A stretch of DNA of 64,000 bases from Rhodoferax bucti (lineage in GTDB: Bacteria; Pseudomonadota; Gammaproteobacteria; Burkholderiales; Burkholderiaceae_C), in contig NZ_VAHD01000002.1 of assembly GCF_005876985.1 (NCBI RefSeq), positions 806,001 to 870,000 on the forward strand, given 5' to 3'. How positions within the stretch are numbered: position 1 is the first letter of the stretch; each line of letters starts with the position of its first letter. The position numbers were made by a program, and so were the translations under genes. The notes under the pieces are model-generated. The model did no database searches. It saw only the letters and a list, made by a program, of their open reading frames with translations, and was not told the DNA's origin. This document shows positions 38,337 to 45,975 of this stretch, piece after piece.

Positions 38337-40226
38337 TCAATCGCCCAGCACAATTCCTTCGCGCCTCGGGTCGGCCCCGCCGAAATAGCCGGTGGCGGTG
38401 CGCTCAATGGCCTGCAGGCCGCTGGGCATGGGCACTTCCAGCACGGTGTGGCCGCGGGCCCGCAGGGCTTGCACGGTCGCGGCATCGAAGTGGCCGGCCT
38501 CCAGCAGGGTGGGGCCGTTGAGCGAGCCGAAGTTGGGCAGGTTGATGGCTTGCTGGGCATTCAGGCTCCAATGGAGGTTTGCATACAAGGTTTTGGCGGT
38601 GAAGTGGATGATGAGCGCGCCGCCCGGGCTGCCGCCGCTCATCAGCAGCTTGCCGCTGGCTTTGTCGAACACCAGGGTGGGCGACATGCTGGAGCGGGGC
38701 CGCTTGCCCGGCTCCACCCGGTTCGCCACGGGGCGGCCGTCCGGGCCGTTGGGGCTGAAGCTGAAGTCGGTGAGCTGGTTGTTAAGCAAAAAGCCGCCGG
38801 CCAAGCCTACGCCCCGGTTGACCATTTGGCGCGAGCCCCATGCGTCTTCAATCGTGGTGGTCATGGCCACGACGTTGCCGTAAGCATCCACCACCGAGAT
38901 GTGCGATGTGCCGTACTCGATCTGGTCCGGCATGGGGGCGTAGCTCAGCGGGGTGCCTGCGGGCTGGCCGGGCAGGGCCATTTGCATGCTTTTGCCTTGC
39001 GGGCTGCTGTCGATCAGCGCAGCGCGGCTACGCAGATAAGCGGGGTTCAACAGGCTGGTCCAAGTGCCACCGGGAGCTTGCACAAAGGCGGGGTCGCCCA
39101 GGTACTGCGCACGGTCGGCAAAGGCCAGACGTGCAGCCTCGGTGTAGAGGTGTAGCCAGTCCGCCGTGGGCAGTCCTTGGGCCAGTGGCAGGGTGGAAGC
39201 GGGGGTGTTGTCCAACATGCGCAGGATCTGGCCGATCGCAATGGCGCCCGAGCTGGGCGGCGGCATGCCGCAGATACGCACCTCGCGCCCCGGGGCTGCG
39301 GCATTGGTGGCGCGGTAGTCAAAACACAGCGGTTCGCGCACCACCGGGCGGTAGCCGGCCAGGTCTTGCGGGCTCAGGCTGCCGGGGTTGCTGGGGTGGC
39401 CTTGCACTTTGCGGGCGATGGCTTGGCCTACCTCGCCCTGCAGCAGGGCAGACGGGCCGCGGTCCGCAATGCCTTGCAGCACGGCCGCCAGCTCGGGGTT
39501 GCGCAGCACATGACCCGCAGGCCAGGGTTTGCCGGCCGCGTCGTAGAAATAGGCCGCGGCTACCGGGTCTTTTTTCAGATGCGGCTCTGCCGCCAGCAAG
39601 GCCGCCATGCGCGGGCTGACCGCAAAGCCTTGTGTGGCCAGGGTGATGGCCGGTTGGAACAGGCTGGCCCAAGGCAGCTTGCCGTGTTGCGCGTGGGCCT
39701 GTGCCAGCATGGCTACTGCACCGGGCACGCCCACGGACCGGCCGCCTACTACCGCGTCTGTGAACTTCATGGGCTGCCCTTGGCTGTCCAGAAACAGGGC
39801 GAGCGTTGCGGCAGCGGGAGCGGTCTCCCGGCCATCGAACGCTTGGGTGGTGGTTCCGTCGAAGTGCAGCAGGAACGCGCCGCCCCCAATGCCGCTGCTT
39901 TGTGGCTCCACCAGCGCCAGCACCATTTGAACGGCAATGGCAGCATCCACCGCGCTGCCGCCTGCGGCCAACACCTGGCGGCCCGCGTCGGTGGCTAGGG
40001 GGTTGGCGGCGGCCACCGCATAGGTGCGCGTGGCCCAGCCGGGTTTGGCCGTGTTGCCGGTGGCGGCTTCGGGCTGCGCTGGTGGCGCGATGTAGTTCAG
40101 GGTGCCGGGTACGGTACTGCACGCCGATAGCAGGCTGACCGCAATGGCCAAGACCGTGCCGGCCCAGCGCGGCTTGAGGGCAGGCGGCGTAGTGCGTAGC
40201 GGGGAGGGCGATGTGCTGGTTTGCAT
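38337..40226 (-). CDS. ggt: Gamma-glutamyltransferase
   Basis: This 629-residue N-terminal-nucleophile hydrolase cleaves and transfers gamma-glutamyl groups, for example from glutathione, in the periplasm. The leader ends in a lipobox LLSAC (C36), so a lipoprotein form is likely. The large subunit has DAAIAVQMVLALVEPQSSG and the FDGRETAP stretch. The self-cleavage nucleophile is T440 in EYGTSHISVVD, and SMSPTLVF with SGGSPGGALI forms the later glycine loop. All family blocks are present. No glutathione genes flank it. Confidence 0.95.
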   Translation of the reverse strand: MQTSTSPSPLRTTPPALKPRWAGTVLAIAVSLLSACSTVPGTLNYIAPPAQPEAATGNTAKPGWATRTYAVAAANPLATDAGRQVLAAGGSAVDAAIAVQMVLALVEPQSSGIGGGAFLLHFDGTTTQAFDGRETAPAAATLALFLDSQGQPMKFTDAVVGGRSVGVPGAVAMLAQAHAQHGKLPWASLFQPAITLATQGFAVSPRMAALLAAEPHLKKDPVAAAYFYDAAGKPWPAGHVLRNPELAAVLQGIADRGPSALLQGEVGQAIARKVQGHPSNPGSLSPQDLAGYRPVVREPLCFDYRATNAAAPGREVRICGMPPPSSGAIAIGQILRMLDNTPASTLPLAQGLPTADWLHLYTEAARLAFADRAQYLGDPAFVQAPGGTWTSLLNPAYLRSRAALIDSSPQGKSMQMALPGQPAGTPLSYAPMPDQIEYGTSHISVVDAYGNVVAMTTTIEDAWGSRQMVNRGVGLAGGFLLNNQLTDFSFSPNGPDGRPVANRVEPGKRPRSSMSPTLVFDKASGKLLMSGGSPGGALIIHFTAKTLYANLHWSLNAQQAINLPNFGSLNGPTLLEAGHFDAATVQALRARGHTVLEVPMPSGLQAIERTATGYFGGADPRREGIVLGD

Positions 40227-40262
40227 GGGGCTTCTGGGGCGTGGGGGCAGGCTGCGTTGTGT

Positions 40263-40844
40263 TTACTTGGCTTTGGGCACGCGGCCCAGCAGGTAAAACT
40301 CGGGGTTGGGCTGCATGCCGGTCACATTGGCCATGCGGTTGCTCAAACCAAAGAAGGCGGTAATGCCGGCAATGTCCCAGATGTCTTCATCATCAAACCC
40401 ATGGGCGTGCAGGGCGGTGAAGTCGGCGTCGTCGACCGTGTGGCTCTCTGTGCAGACCTTCATCGCAAAGTCCAGCATGGCGCGCTGGCGGGGCGTGATG
40501 TCGGCCTTGCGGTAATTGACGGCGACCTGGTCGGCCACCAAAGGCTTCTTTTCATAAATGCGCAGGATGGCGCCGTGTGCCACCACGCAGTACAGGCAGT
40601 GGTTGGCCGCGCTGGTGGTGGTAATGATCATCTCGCGCTCCCCCTTGGTGAGGCTGCTGCCTTCGCGCAGCATGAGCGCATCGTGGTACGCAAAGAAAGC
40701 GCGCCACTCGGCCGGGCGGCGGGCGAAGGCCAGAAACACATTCGGAATGAAGCCGGACTTCTCCTGCACCTCTAGAATTTTGGTCTTCAGGTCGTCCGGC
40801 AGGGTGTTGAGGTCGGGCAAGGGGTAGCGTGGGGCGTGGCTCAT
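40263..40844 (-). CDS. AhpD-like peroxidase-related protein
   Basis: This 193-residue all-helical protein belongs to the carboxymuconolactone decarboxylase-like fold, in the group named peroxidase-related enzymes. The redox pair is in NHCLYCVVAHGAIL. The second half has DDEDIWDIAGITAFFGLSNRMANVT. AhpD-like proteins act as thiol reductants for peroxidases, though members of this group are mostly uncharacterised. The ATG at 40844 has a GAGAAG site before it; upstream in-frame starts to 40928 run through the AT-rich promoter region and look wrong. Confidence 0.88.
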   Translation of the reverse strand: MSHAPRYPLPDLNTLPDDLKTKILEVQEKSGFIPNVFLAFARRPAEWRAFFAYHDALMLREGSSLTKGEREMIITTTSAANHCLYCVVAHGAILRIYEKKPLVADQVAVNYRKADITPRQRAMLDFAMKVCTESHTVDDADFTALHAHGFDDEDIWDIAGITAFFGLSNRMANVTGMQPNPEFYLLGRVPKAK

Positions 40845-41018
40845 GGGTCTTCTCGGGTCGTATTTATTTATACCTATGGCCGCCATATTTTTTATTGCTT
40901 TTACAGCAGCGCGGCGGCTCCCTACCATTCATCGTACTGCGGCAGAACCCGCTAGTCTTGATTTGCCACAGTGTTCAACAGGTCTTACATCCACCATCAT
41001 CCACAGGAGTGCCACACC

Positions 41019-41111
41019 ATGAAACATCTCAAAGCCAGCGCAGGTATCGTCATCAACGGCACGGGCTTGATCGTGCTCTTGTCTCACCTGGGGCAGTGGC
41101 ACGCGGGCTAA
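41019..41111 (+). CDS. Candidate small membrane protein, 30 residues
   Basis: An ATG with CAGGAG about nine bases upstream opens a frame of 30 residues (MKHLKASAGIVINGTGLIVL, then LSHLGQWHAG) with one hydrophobic stretch at residues 8-22. It lies in a 297-base gap just before the pcaC-like gene. No family is recognised; it could be a small protein, a leader or chance. Confidence 0.35.
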   Translation: MKHLKASAGIVINGTGLIVLLSHLGQWHAG

Positions 41112-41141
41112 CATGGGTTTTTTTGCCCAGGAGCCTGTGAC

Positions 41142-41561
41142 ATGACCCAGCCGGTGAACCCGCCCGTCCATCCCTTGCCGGAGAGCCGCCACCCCGAAGC
41201 CTTTGCCCAAGGCCTGGCCATGCGCAGGCAGGTGATGGGGGATGCGTTTGTGGACGCCGCGTTGGCCAATGCCACGCCCTTCACGGCACCGCTGCAAGAG
41301 CACATTACCCGCGCCGCGTGGGGCGATGTGTGGCAGCGCCCGGGCCTGGACCTCAAGACCCGCAGCCTGATCACCGTGGCCATGCTCACGGCGCTGGGCA
41401 AGCAGAACGAGCTCAAAGGCCATGTGCGTGGCGCGCTGAATAACGGAGCGTCGGTGGCCGAGATTCAAGAAGTGCTGCTGCACGCCACCGTGTACTGTGG
41501 TGTGCCGGCGGCGGTGGAGGCGTTTCGCTCGGCGAGTGAGGTGGTGGCGCCGCCTGCCTGA
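41142..41561 (+). CDS. pcaC: 4-carboxymuconolactone decarboxylase-like protein
   Basis: This 139-residue protein matches PcaC, which decarboxylates gamma-carboxymuconolactone to 3-oxoadipate enol-lactone in the protocatechuate ortho pathway. Visible family stretches are AMRRQVMGDAFVDAALANA, WGDVWQRPGLDLKTRSLITV and the catalytic region KGHVRGALNNGASVAEIQEV. Length is typical. It stands 1.6 kb from the PcaB-like gene on the other strand. Some close relatives have other substrates, so the symbol is tentative without the pathway's other genes. Confidence 0.85.
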   Translation: MTQPVNPPVHPLPESRHPEAFAQGLAMRRQVMGDAFVDAALANATPFTAPLQEHITRAAWGDVWQRPGLDLKTRSLITVAMLTALGKQNELKGHVRGALNNGASVAEIQEVLLHATVYCGVPAAVEAFRSASEVVAPPA

Positions 41562-41576
41562 GTGCGGGGAGCGCGC

Positions 41577-41879
41577 TTAGGCTTCCACCAGCAGCTCGCG
41601 GGGCGGCACGCCCAAAGAGTCGGCGAGTGCCACCAAGACCAGCAAGGTGGGGTTGGCGGAGCCGGATTCGATACGACTGAGGTAGGTACGGTAAATGCCG
41701 CAGCGCTCTGACAGAACCTCCTGAGATATCTCAGCGTCTTGCCTTAAACCCTTGATACGCTTTCCGACGATAAGTTTGTAATTGATCTTGTTTTTAGTCA
41801 CCGTCGCAGTGTCCGGTGAATGCGTTTTCTTGCAAACACATTCATTCGCACAAGCGGTGGAGCGGGTGGTGAGTGCCAT
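41577..41879 (-). CDS. XRE family helix-turn-helix regulator
   Basis: This 100-residue protein carries a Cro/C1-type HTH near residues 35-95 (VGKRIKGLRQDAEISQEVLS, then CGIYRTYLSRIESGSANPTL). The N-terminal 27 residues are Cys/Thr-rich with little structure, and a GTG at 41801 would give a shorter, more typical start. It has no ligand domain. The end converges on the pcaC-like gene with 15 bases between stops. Its target is unknown; its own promoter or the BLUF gene behind it are possible. Confidence 0.75.
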   Translation of the reverse strand: MALTTRSTACANECVCKKTHSPDTATVTKNKINYKLIVGKRIKGLRQDAEISQEVLSERCGIYRTYLSRIESGSANPTLLVLVALADSLGVPPRELLVEA

Positions 41880-41961
41880 GGTGCCCGGGGTAAGACGGCT
41901 CCAAAAACACCATGGTCTGCCTGGTGGCCCGGGGTGTCCGTGCGCTGGCGCGCGTGGGGGC

Positions 41962-42381
41962 TTAGATGAAATCCAGCAGCATGTCGCGTACCTTGCCCGG
42001 GGCGGTGCGCTTGCAGACCTCCTCCGCGTTGAGTGGAAACACTTGCACCTCGCCCGGCAGCTGGCCGGCGATTTCGTCCGCAAAGCGGCTCACGCCAACG
42101 GCCACGCCCCGGGCTTGCAGGGCAGGTGTTTTTTCGCGCAGCACCGGCACCATGCCAAACAACTTGCTCTGGTTGCGCAGGTTACGCATGGCGTGGTGGA
42201 GGGCCTCGGTGTCGCCTTCAATGAGTTGCATCACATGCCCATTGGCAAACAGCGTGATGCCGTGGAGCCCGCTGTGGGCCGAGTTGTCGGCCTGGAAATA
42301 GGCCGCCTCGATCACCGGGGGCAGTGCAATGCCGTATTCGTCCACCAACGAGCTGGCGACAATCCAGCGGGAATAAGGCAT
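41962..42381 (-). CDS. BLUF-like domain protein lacking the photoactive tyrosine
   Basis: This 139-residue protein aligns with BLUF blue-light sensors: strand 1 SRWIVASSL, helix with AAYFQADNSAHSGLHGITLF and strand VMQLIEGDTEAL. By hand alignment to PixD (Slr1694), the flavin-contacting Asn and Gln are kept (ADNSAHSG, MQLIEG), but Tyr8 is replaced by Val (V8). An AAGGAG site nine bases before the ATG supports the start. If the alignment is right the normal photocycle would be lost. It sits upstream of the XRE gene on the same strand and next to cheW. Confidence 0.7.
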   Translation of the reverse strand: MPYSRWIVASSLVDEYGIALPPVIEAAYFQADNSAHSGLHGITLFANGHVMQLIEGDTEALHHAMRNLRNQSKLFGMVPVLREKTPALQARGVAVGVSRFADEIAGQLPGEVQVFPLNAEEVCKRTAPGKVRDMLLDFI

Positions 42382-42509
42382 GGGTCCGGGCTCCTTGTTG
42401 TGACCGCGAAGGCACCAATGCGGTGCCGATGTTTCACTGTAAAAAAAGGAGCGCGGGCGGGGAACACACTCATTCAGACGCCCGCAGCAGGCGCACGCAG
42501 GGCGGATGT

Positions 42510-43025
42510 TTAGTGCGTCAGGGCGTAAGAGCGCAGCGCCTCTTCGCCTTCCAGCAGCTGGTCCATATTCAGCAGGATCAACATGCGGTCATCCACCGAG
42601 CCCAGCGCGGTGATGTGGCCGGGCTGAAAGCCATTGCCAAAGGCTGGCGCGGGCTTCAAGTGGTGGGGCTCCAGGGTGACCACGTCAGACACGCTGTCCA
42701 CCACCGCGCCCACGATGCGGTTGCCCACATTGAGCACGATCACCACGGTCAGCTCGTTGTACAGCGCCTGCTCCTGGCGGAATTTGATGCGCATGTCGAT
42801 GATAGGCACGATCACGCCGCGCAGGTTGATCACACCTTTGAGCGACTCGGGCATATTGGCCAGGGCGGTGGGCTTTTCGTAGGACCGGATTTCTTGCACC
42901 CGCAGGATGTCGACGCCGTACTCCTCTTGGCCGATTTTGAAGGCCAGGTACTCATACACCTGGCTGGGGGCTTGGCCCACGGGCAGGCTGGTGGTGGATA
43001 CGGGGGCAGTAGCGGTGAGGGACAT
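42510..43025 (-). CDS. cheW: Chemotaxis protein CheW
   Basis: This 171-residue scaffold couples chemoreceptors to the kinase CheA. The N-terminal 25 residues are a flexible Ala/Thr/Ser/Val-rich stretch, followed by the CheW fold with EYLAFKIGQEEYGVDILRVQ, INLRGVIVPIIDMRIKF and TVVIVLNVGNRIVGAVVDSV. No other che genes adjoin; a chemoreceptor gene lies at 52.2 kb. The upstream gap (43026-43175) is very AT-rich, and no clear sigma-28 promoter was found. Confidence 0.95.
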   Translation of the reverse strand: MSLTATAPVSTTSLPVGQAPSQVYEYLAFKIGQEEYGVDILRVQEIRSYEKPTALANMPESLKGVINLRGVIVPIIDMRIKFRQEQALYNELTVVIVLNVGNRIVGAVVDSVSDVVTLEPHHLKPAPAFGNGFQPGHITALGSVDDRMLILLNMDQLLEGEEALRSYALTH

Positions 43026-43175
43026 GGCAGTAACGGGTGAGTGGAACAGATGCCGCCATTTTAATTTTATTTATTAAAAAAGCAATTAATTCATTGTAAA
43101 TAATTAAATTAAACAAAATTCGACAGCAAACCGCTCCCGGAAGCCCTGATGGCGCAGTTAGGCATCTTTTAGACC

Positions 43176-43220
43176 GCTAGCGCCCGTCCCATCTGCGGGA
43201 TGTGCTACTTTTTTAATAGC
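43176..43220. repeat. Dispersed repeat copy at the end of the PcaB-like gene
   Basis: GCTAGCGCCCGTCCCATCTG, CGGGATGTGCTACTTTTTTA and ATAGC complete the copy. The lyase stop codon (43205-43207) and its last four codons lie inside it. The stem CGTCCC/GGGATG-type pairs followed by T run could terminate plus-strand transcription. Confidence 0.75.
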
Positions 43221-44101
43221 GTTTGTGCCAAGCCCCAGGCACTGGCATGGGCGGACATGAGCAGCTGCGTCCAGTCGCTCTGGTCGGCTTGCCAAACACC
43301 CAGGCCCCGGGTGTGGGCATGGGGCATGGAGCCCAGCAGGCCGGCCAGCCTCTGCGGTGCGCGGCGGGCCATGGCCAGTGCCATCAGGCAGCTGGCAGGG
43401 GGGTCGGCGGCACCTGCCTCGCGCACCAGGGCGCTTGCCAGGGTGCCCAGGCTCCCGGTCAGCAAGGCGATATCGCAGCCCAGTGCGACCCAGGTGTCGC
43501 GTTGGATGTCCCACGCATCGGGTGGCACCGCCAGCCCGAGCAGGGCGGCCACGCGGTCTTGCACCGCCGGCCCGTGCTCCGGCAACTGGGCCCGCATGCC
43601 GCCTAGTTGCACCGCCAGCGCCTGCCCGGTGCTGAGCTCCAGGCGCTGCAGTGCGCGCTGGAGTGCGGCGGCATGGGCAAGGCGCAGCGGTGCTTGCAGG
43701 GGCGTGATGCAGCTTTGCACGTAGTGCCGTGTTTGCGCCACCACCTGCCGGGTCATCAGGGCCATGGTGGTGTCCACCAAGTCTTGCCGGGTGATGCGGA
43801 AGTGCACATAGGGCACCGCAGCCGGGTTGAACAGGCCCACCGTGTCCTGCAGGCTTTTGACCAGTGGGTCGGCCAGGCTGCCGGAGCTGGCGCTGTCGCG
43901 CACGATGCGGGGCGCATCAAACAGCTCGGCTTTGCAGGTGCCCACAATGGAGCGGGCCGCGTCGGCCGGAATCACGCCCGCATCCGCCTGCGCTTGGGCG
44001 AGTGCGGCTTCGACCCGCAGCATGGCCGCCACAAAGCGCTGCGCCCCGAAGGACTCCAGCACCTCGGGCGGGTACAAAAAGTCGTCAAACACACTGCTCA
44101 T
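43205..44101 (-). CDS. PcaB-like lyase, degenerate
   Basis: This 298-residue protein belongs to the fumarase/aspartase superfamily and is closest to 3-carboxy-cis,cis-muconate cycloisomerase (YPPEVLESFGAQRFVAAMLR, SSGSLADPLVKSLQDTVGLF, AVQLGGMRAQLPEHG). PcaB proteins are about 350-450 residues. Three parts appear missing: the RTxxQQAxP substrate segment after residue 150, the GSSxMPxKxNP catalytic loop (here EAGAADPPASCLMALAMA) and the C-terminal helical domain. The gene ends inside a repeat. I expect little or no lyase activity. It is last in the minus-strand run starting with the transporter, 43 bases after the TIM-barrel gene. Confidence 0.75.
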   Translation of the reverse strand: MSSVFDDFLYPPEVLESFGAQRFVAAMLRVEAALAQAQADAGVIPADAARSIVGTCKAELFDAPRIVRDSASSGSLADPLVKSLQDTVGLFNPAAVPYVHFRITRQDLVDTTMALMTRQVVAQTRHYVQSCITPLQAPLRLAHAAALQRALQRLELSTGQALAVQLGGMRAQLPEHGPAVQDRVAALLGLAVPPDAWDIQRDTWVALGCDIALLTGSLGTLASALVREAGAADPPASCLMALAMARRAPQRLAGLLGSMPHAHTRGLGVWQADQSDWTQLLMSAHASAWGLAQTLLKK

Positions 44102-44143
44102 GGCGGGCGGGTCGGTGGATGCGGCGGGGCTGGGCTCAGCGCC

Positions 44144-45046
44144 TCAGGCGCGAGCCTGGCGCAGGCGCATCTGGTTGGGCAGGGGGACCGAGCGGCGCAG
44201 CACATCTTCGCCCAGCCACAGGGCAGCGCGACGCGCGCGGGCAGCCACGGTTTCCAGCGGCATCTGCTGGTAGTCGTCGTTGAATACCTCAAAGCTGTAG
44301 TCACCGCGATAGCCCAGCTGGTGCAGCTTGAGCACGAGTTCCGCCAGAGCCTCGCTGTGCACGCCTTCGCCGGGGAACACGCGGAAGGTGCGCGCCGTGG
44401 TGATGCGCTCCTCGACCGTTTTGATTTCGTTCCACATGAAGTCGGCCAGCTGCACTAGAAAGATCTTGCTGGGGTCCAGAATCTCCAACTCGTCCAGCGG
44501 GGTCTTGGTAGCAAACAGGTGGAAGGAGTCAAAGCCCAAACCCAGGTTGGGCATGTCGGCTTGCATGATGAGGTCCCACGCCTGGGGGAACTCGTTCACG
44601 TTGCGGCCCCATGACAGGGCCTCGAACGCGATTTTGATGTTCATCGGAATTGCCAGCATGGCCAGCTTGCGCAGGTCCTGCACCAGTTTGTCGGTGTCAC
44701 CGGTGGCGTGGGTGGAGGTGCTGGAGCAGGCCAGCATCACCCGGCAGTCCAGGGCCGCGCACATCTCCATCATGCTTTTGGCGATGTCGACCTTGTAGTC
44801 ATGCAGGTGGCCGGAGAGGCCCTCAAAGTCGCGCAGCACCTGAAAGCCGGTCACGCGCAGGCCGCTGTCCTTGACCTCTTGCACCGCTGCGCGCCAGCCC
44901 TCGGGGTGGCTTACCAAGTCACGGGCCAGCAGCATCACCTGGGTAAAGCCGGCCGCCTTCATGGCGTCCAGCTTGGCCTTCAGGGGCCCGGCCAGCGTGA
45001 TGGTGTCCATCCCGAAGTCGTCAAATTTGCCTTCAAATTGGCTCAT
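44144..45046 (-). CDS. Sugar phosphate isomerase/epimerase-like TIM barrel, possible dehydroshikimate dehydratase
   Basis: This 300-residue protein has the AP-endonuclease-2-like barrel (SQFEGKFDDFGMDTITLAGP, NIKIAFEALSWGRNVNEF, MQADMPNLGLGFDSFHLF, GEGVHSEALAELVLKLHQLG, YSFEVFNDDY). The metal-binding Glu, Asp, His and Glu are plausible in those stretches. The family includes 3-dehydroshikimate dehydratase (QuiC), which makes protocatechuate, and the adjoining VOC gene completes the two halves of a QuiC1-type protein. The ATG at 45046 was chosen; a TTG at 45055 would overlap the VOC stop. Function is inferred from context and not proven. Confidence 0.75.
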   Translation of the reverse strand: MSQFEGKFDDFGMDTITLAGPLKAKLDAMKAAGFTQVMLLARDLVSHPEGWRAAVQEVKDSGLRVTGFQVLRDFEGLSGHLHDYKVDIAKSMMEMCAALDCRVMLACSSTSTHATGDTDKLVQDLRKLAMLAIPMNIKIAFEALSWGRNVNEFPQAWDLIMQADMPNLGLGFDSFHLFATKTPLDELEILDPSKIFLVQLADFMWNEIKTVEERITTARTFRVFPGEGVHSEALAELVLKLHQLGYRGDYSFEVFNDDYQQMPLETVAARARRAALWLGEDVLRRSVPLPNQMRLRQARA

Positions 45047-45051
45047 GGTGT

Positions 45052-45936
45052 TCAACCCCGCACTTGGTGAACCAGCTCAAACATGGCATTGCCCATGGTG
45101 GGGCGGGTGAGCGCGCCCTTGCTGTCCTGGCTCGCGTCTTTGCTGGGCACAAAGTCCACCCCCCGCTGGCGCAGGGCCGCCACCGTGGCTTGCACATCCG
45201 GGGTGCCCAGGCCGATGCGCTGGAAGCACTCATCGTCTTCCACGTCCAGCACGCCGGGTTCGGGCTCAATGAGTTGCAGGTAAAAGGTTTTGCACGGGCT
45301 TTGCAAAATCCGGCCTTTGGGCAGGATGCCGAAGCGGGTTTCGGGCTCCAGCGCGGTGAAGCCGAAGAGGGCGCCGTAAAACTCGGTCCAGTCGTCCACG
45401 CGGTCGTTGCCGATGTACTGCACCACACCGAAAAAGTGCAGGCCGGTGATGGCGGGTGGGTTTTTGTCGACTGCGGGCACGGGGGTGAAGTCCACGTCGT
45501 AAATCGAGAACTCACGGTGGCGATCCACAAAGTAGATGCGGCTGTTGCCCACGCCATGCACGGCGGGGATGTGCAGCTCCATCACTTCCACCTGCACCGG
45601 TACGGCCCAGGCACCACGGTCCAGCGCGCGCTTGTAGGCGGCAGACGCGTCTTGCACCCGCAGGGCGATGGCGGCGATCACCGGCTTTTCAGTCAGCGCG
45701 GCGCCCCGGCCGTGGGCGTTGACGATGACGTTCACATCGCCTTGGCGGTACAGCAGCACCTCGCGCGAGCGGTGGCGTGCAATCGGGCGGAAGCCCATGG
45801 CCTCCAACACCTGGCCCAGCGCTTGCGGTTTGGACGTGGCGTACTCAATGAATTCAATGCCTTCCAGCCCCAGGGGGTTGGGGCCTTCGTCAATGTGTTC
45901 GCGGTCTGCGCCGCTGGGGCGTGGGGTGTTTGTCAT
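45052..45936 (-). CDS. VOC / 4-hydroxyphenylpyruvate dioxygenase-like protein
   Basis: This 294-residue protein has two vicinal-oxygen-chelate modules as in HPPD. In the C-terminal one the first ligand His is likely in TGLHFFGVVQYI and the last Glu in GNAMFELVHQ, but the middle His of HPPD aligns with Arg in DECFQRIGLGT. HPPD activity therefore seems doubtful. In QuiC1 proteins such a module is fused behind a dehydroshikimate dehydratase barrel; here the genes are separate and in reversed order, 5 bases apart. It follows the transporter genes on the same strand. Confidence 0.75.
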   Translation of the reverse strand: MTNTPRPSGADREHIDEGPNPLGLEGIEFIEYATSKPQALGQVLEAMGFRPIARHRSREVLLYRQGDVNVIVNAHGRGAALTEKPVIAAIALRVQDASAAYKRALDRGAWAVPVQVEVMELHIPAVHGVGNSRIYFVDRHREFSIYDVDFTPVPAVDKNPPAITGLHFFGVVQYIGNDRVDDWTEFYGALFGFTALEPETRFGILPKGRILQSPCKTFYLQLIEPEPGVLDVEDDECFQRIGLGTPDVQATVAALRQRGVDFVPSKDASQDSKGALTRPTMGNAMFELVHQVRG

Positions 45937-45975
45937 GGATTCTCCCGGTCGTCAAAAAGTAAAAAAAGAAAATGG

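Noticed and set aside
45052..45936. Genuine 4-hydroxyphenylpyruvate dioxygenase (hpd)
   Set aside because: One of the three metal ligands appears to be Arg, and the neighbours point to a QuiC1-like module.
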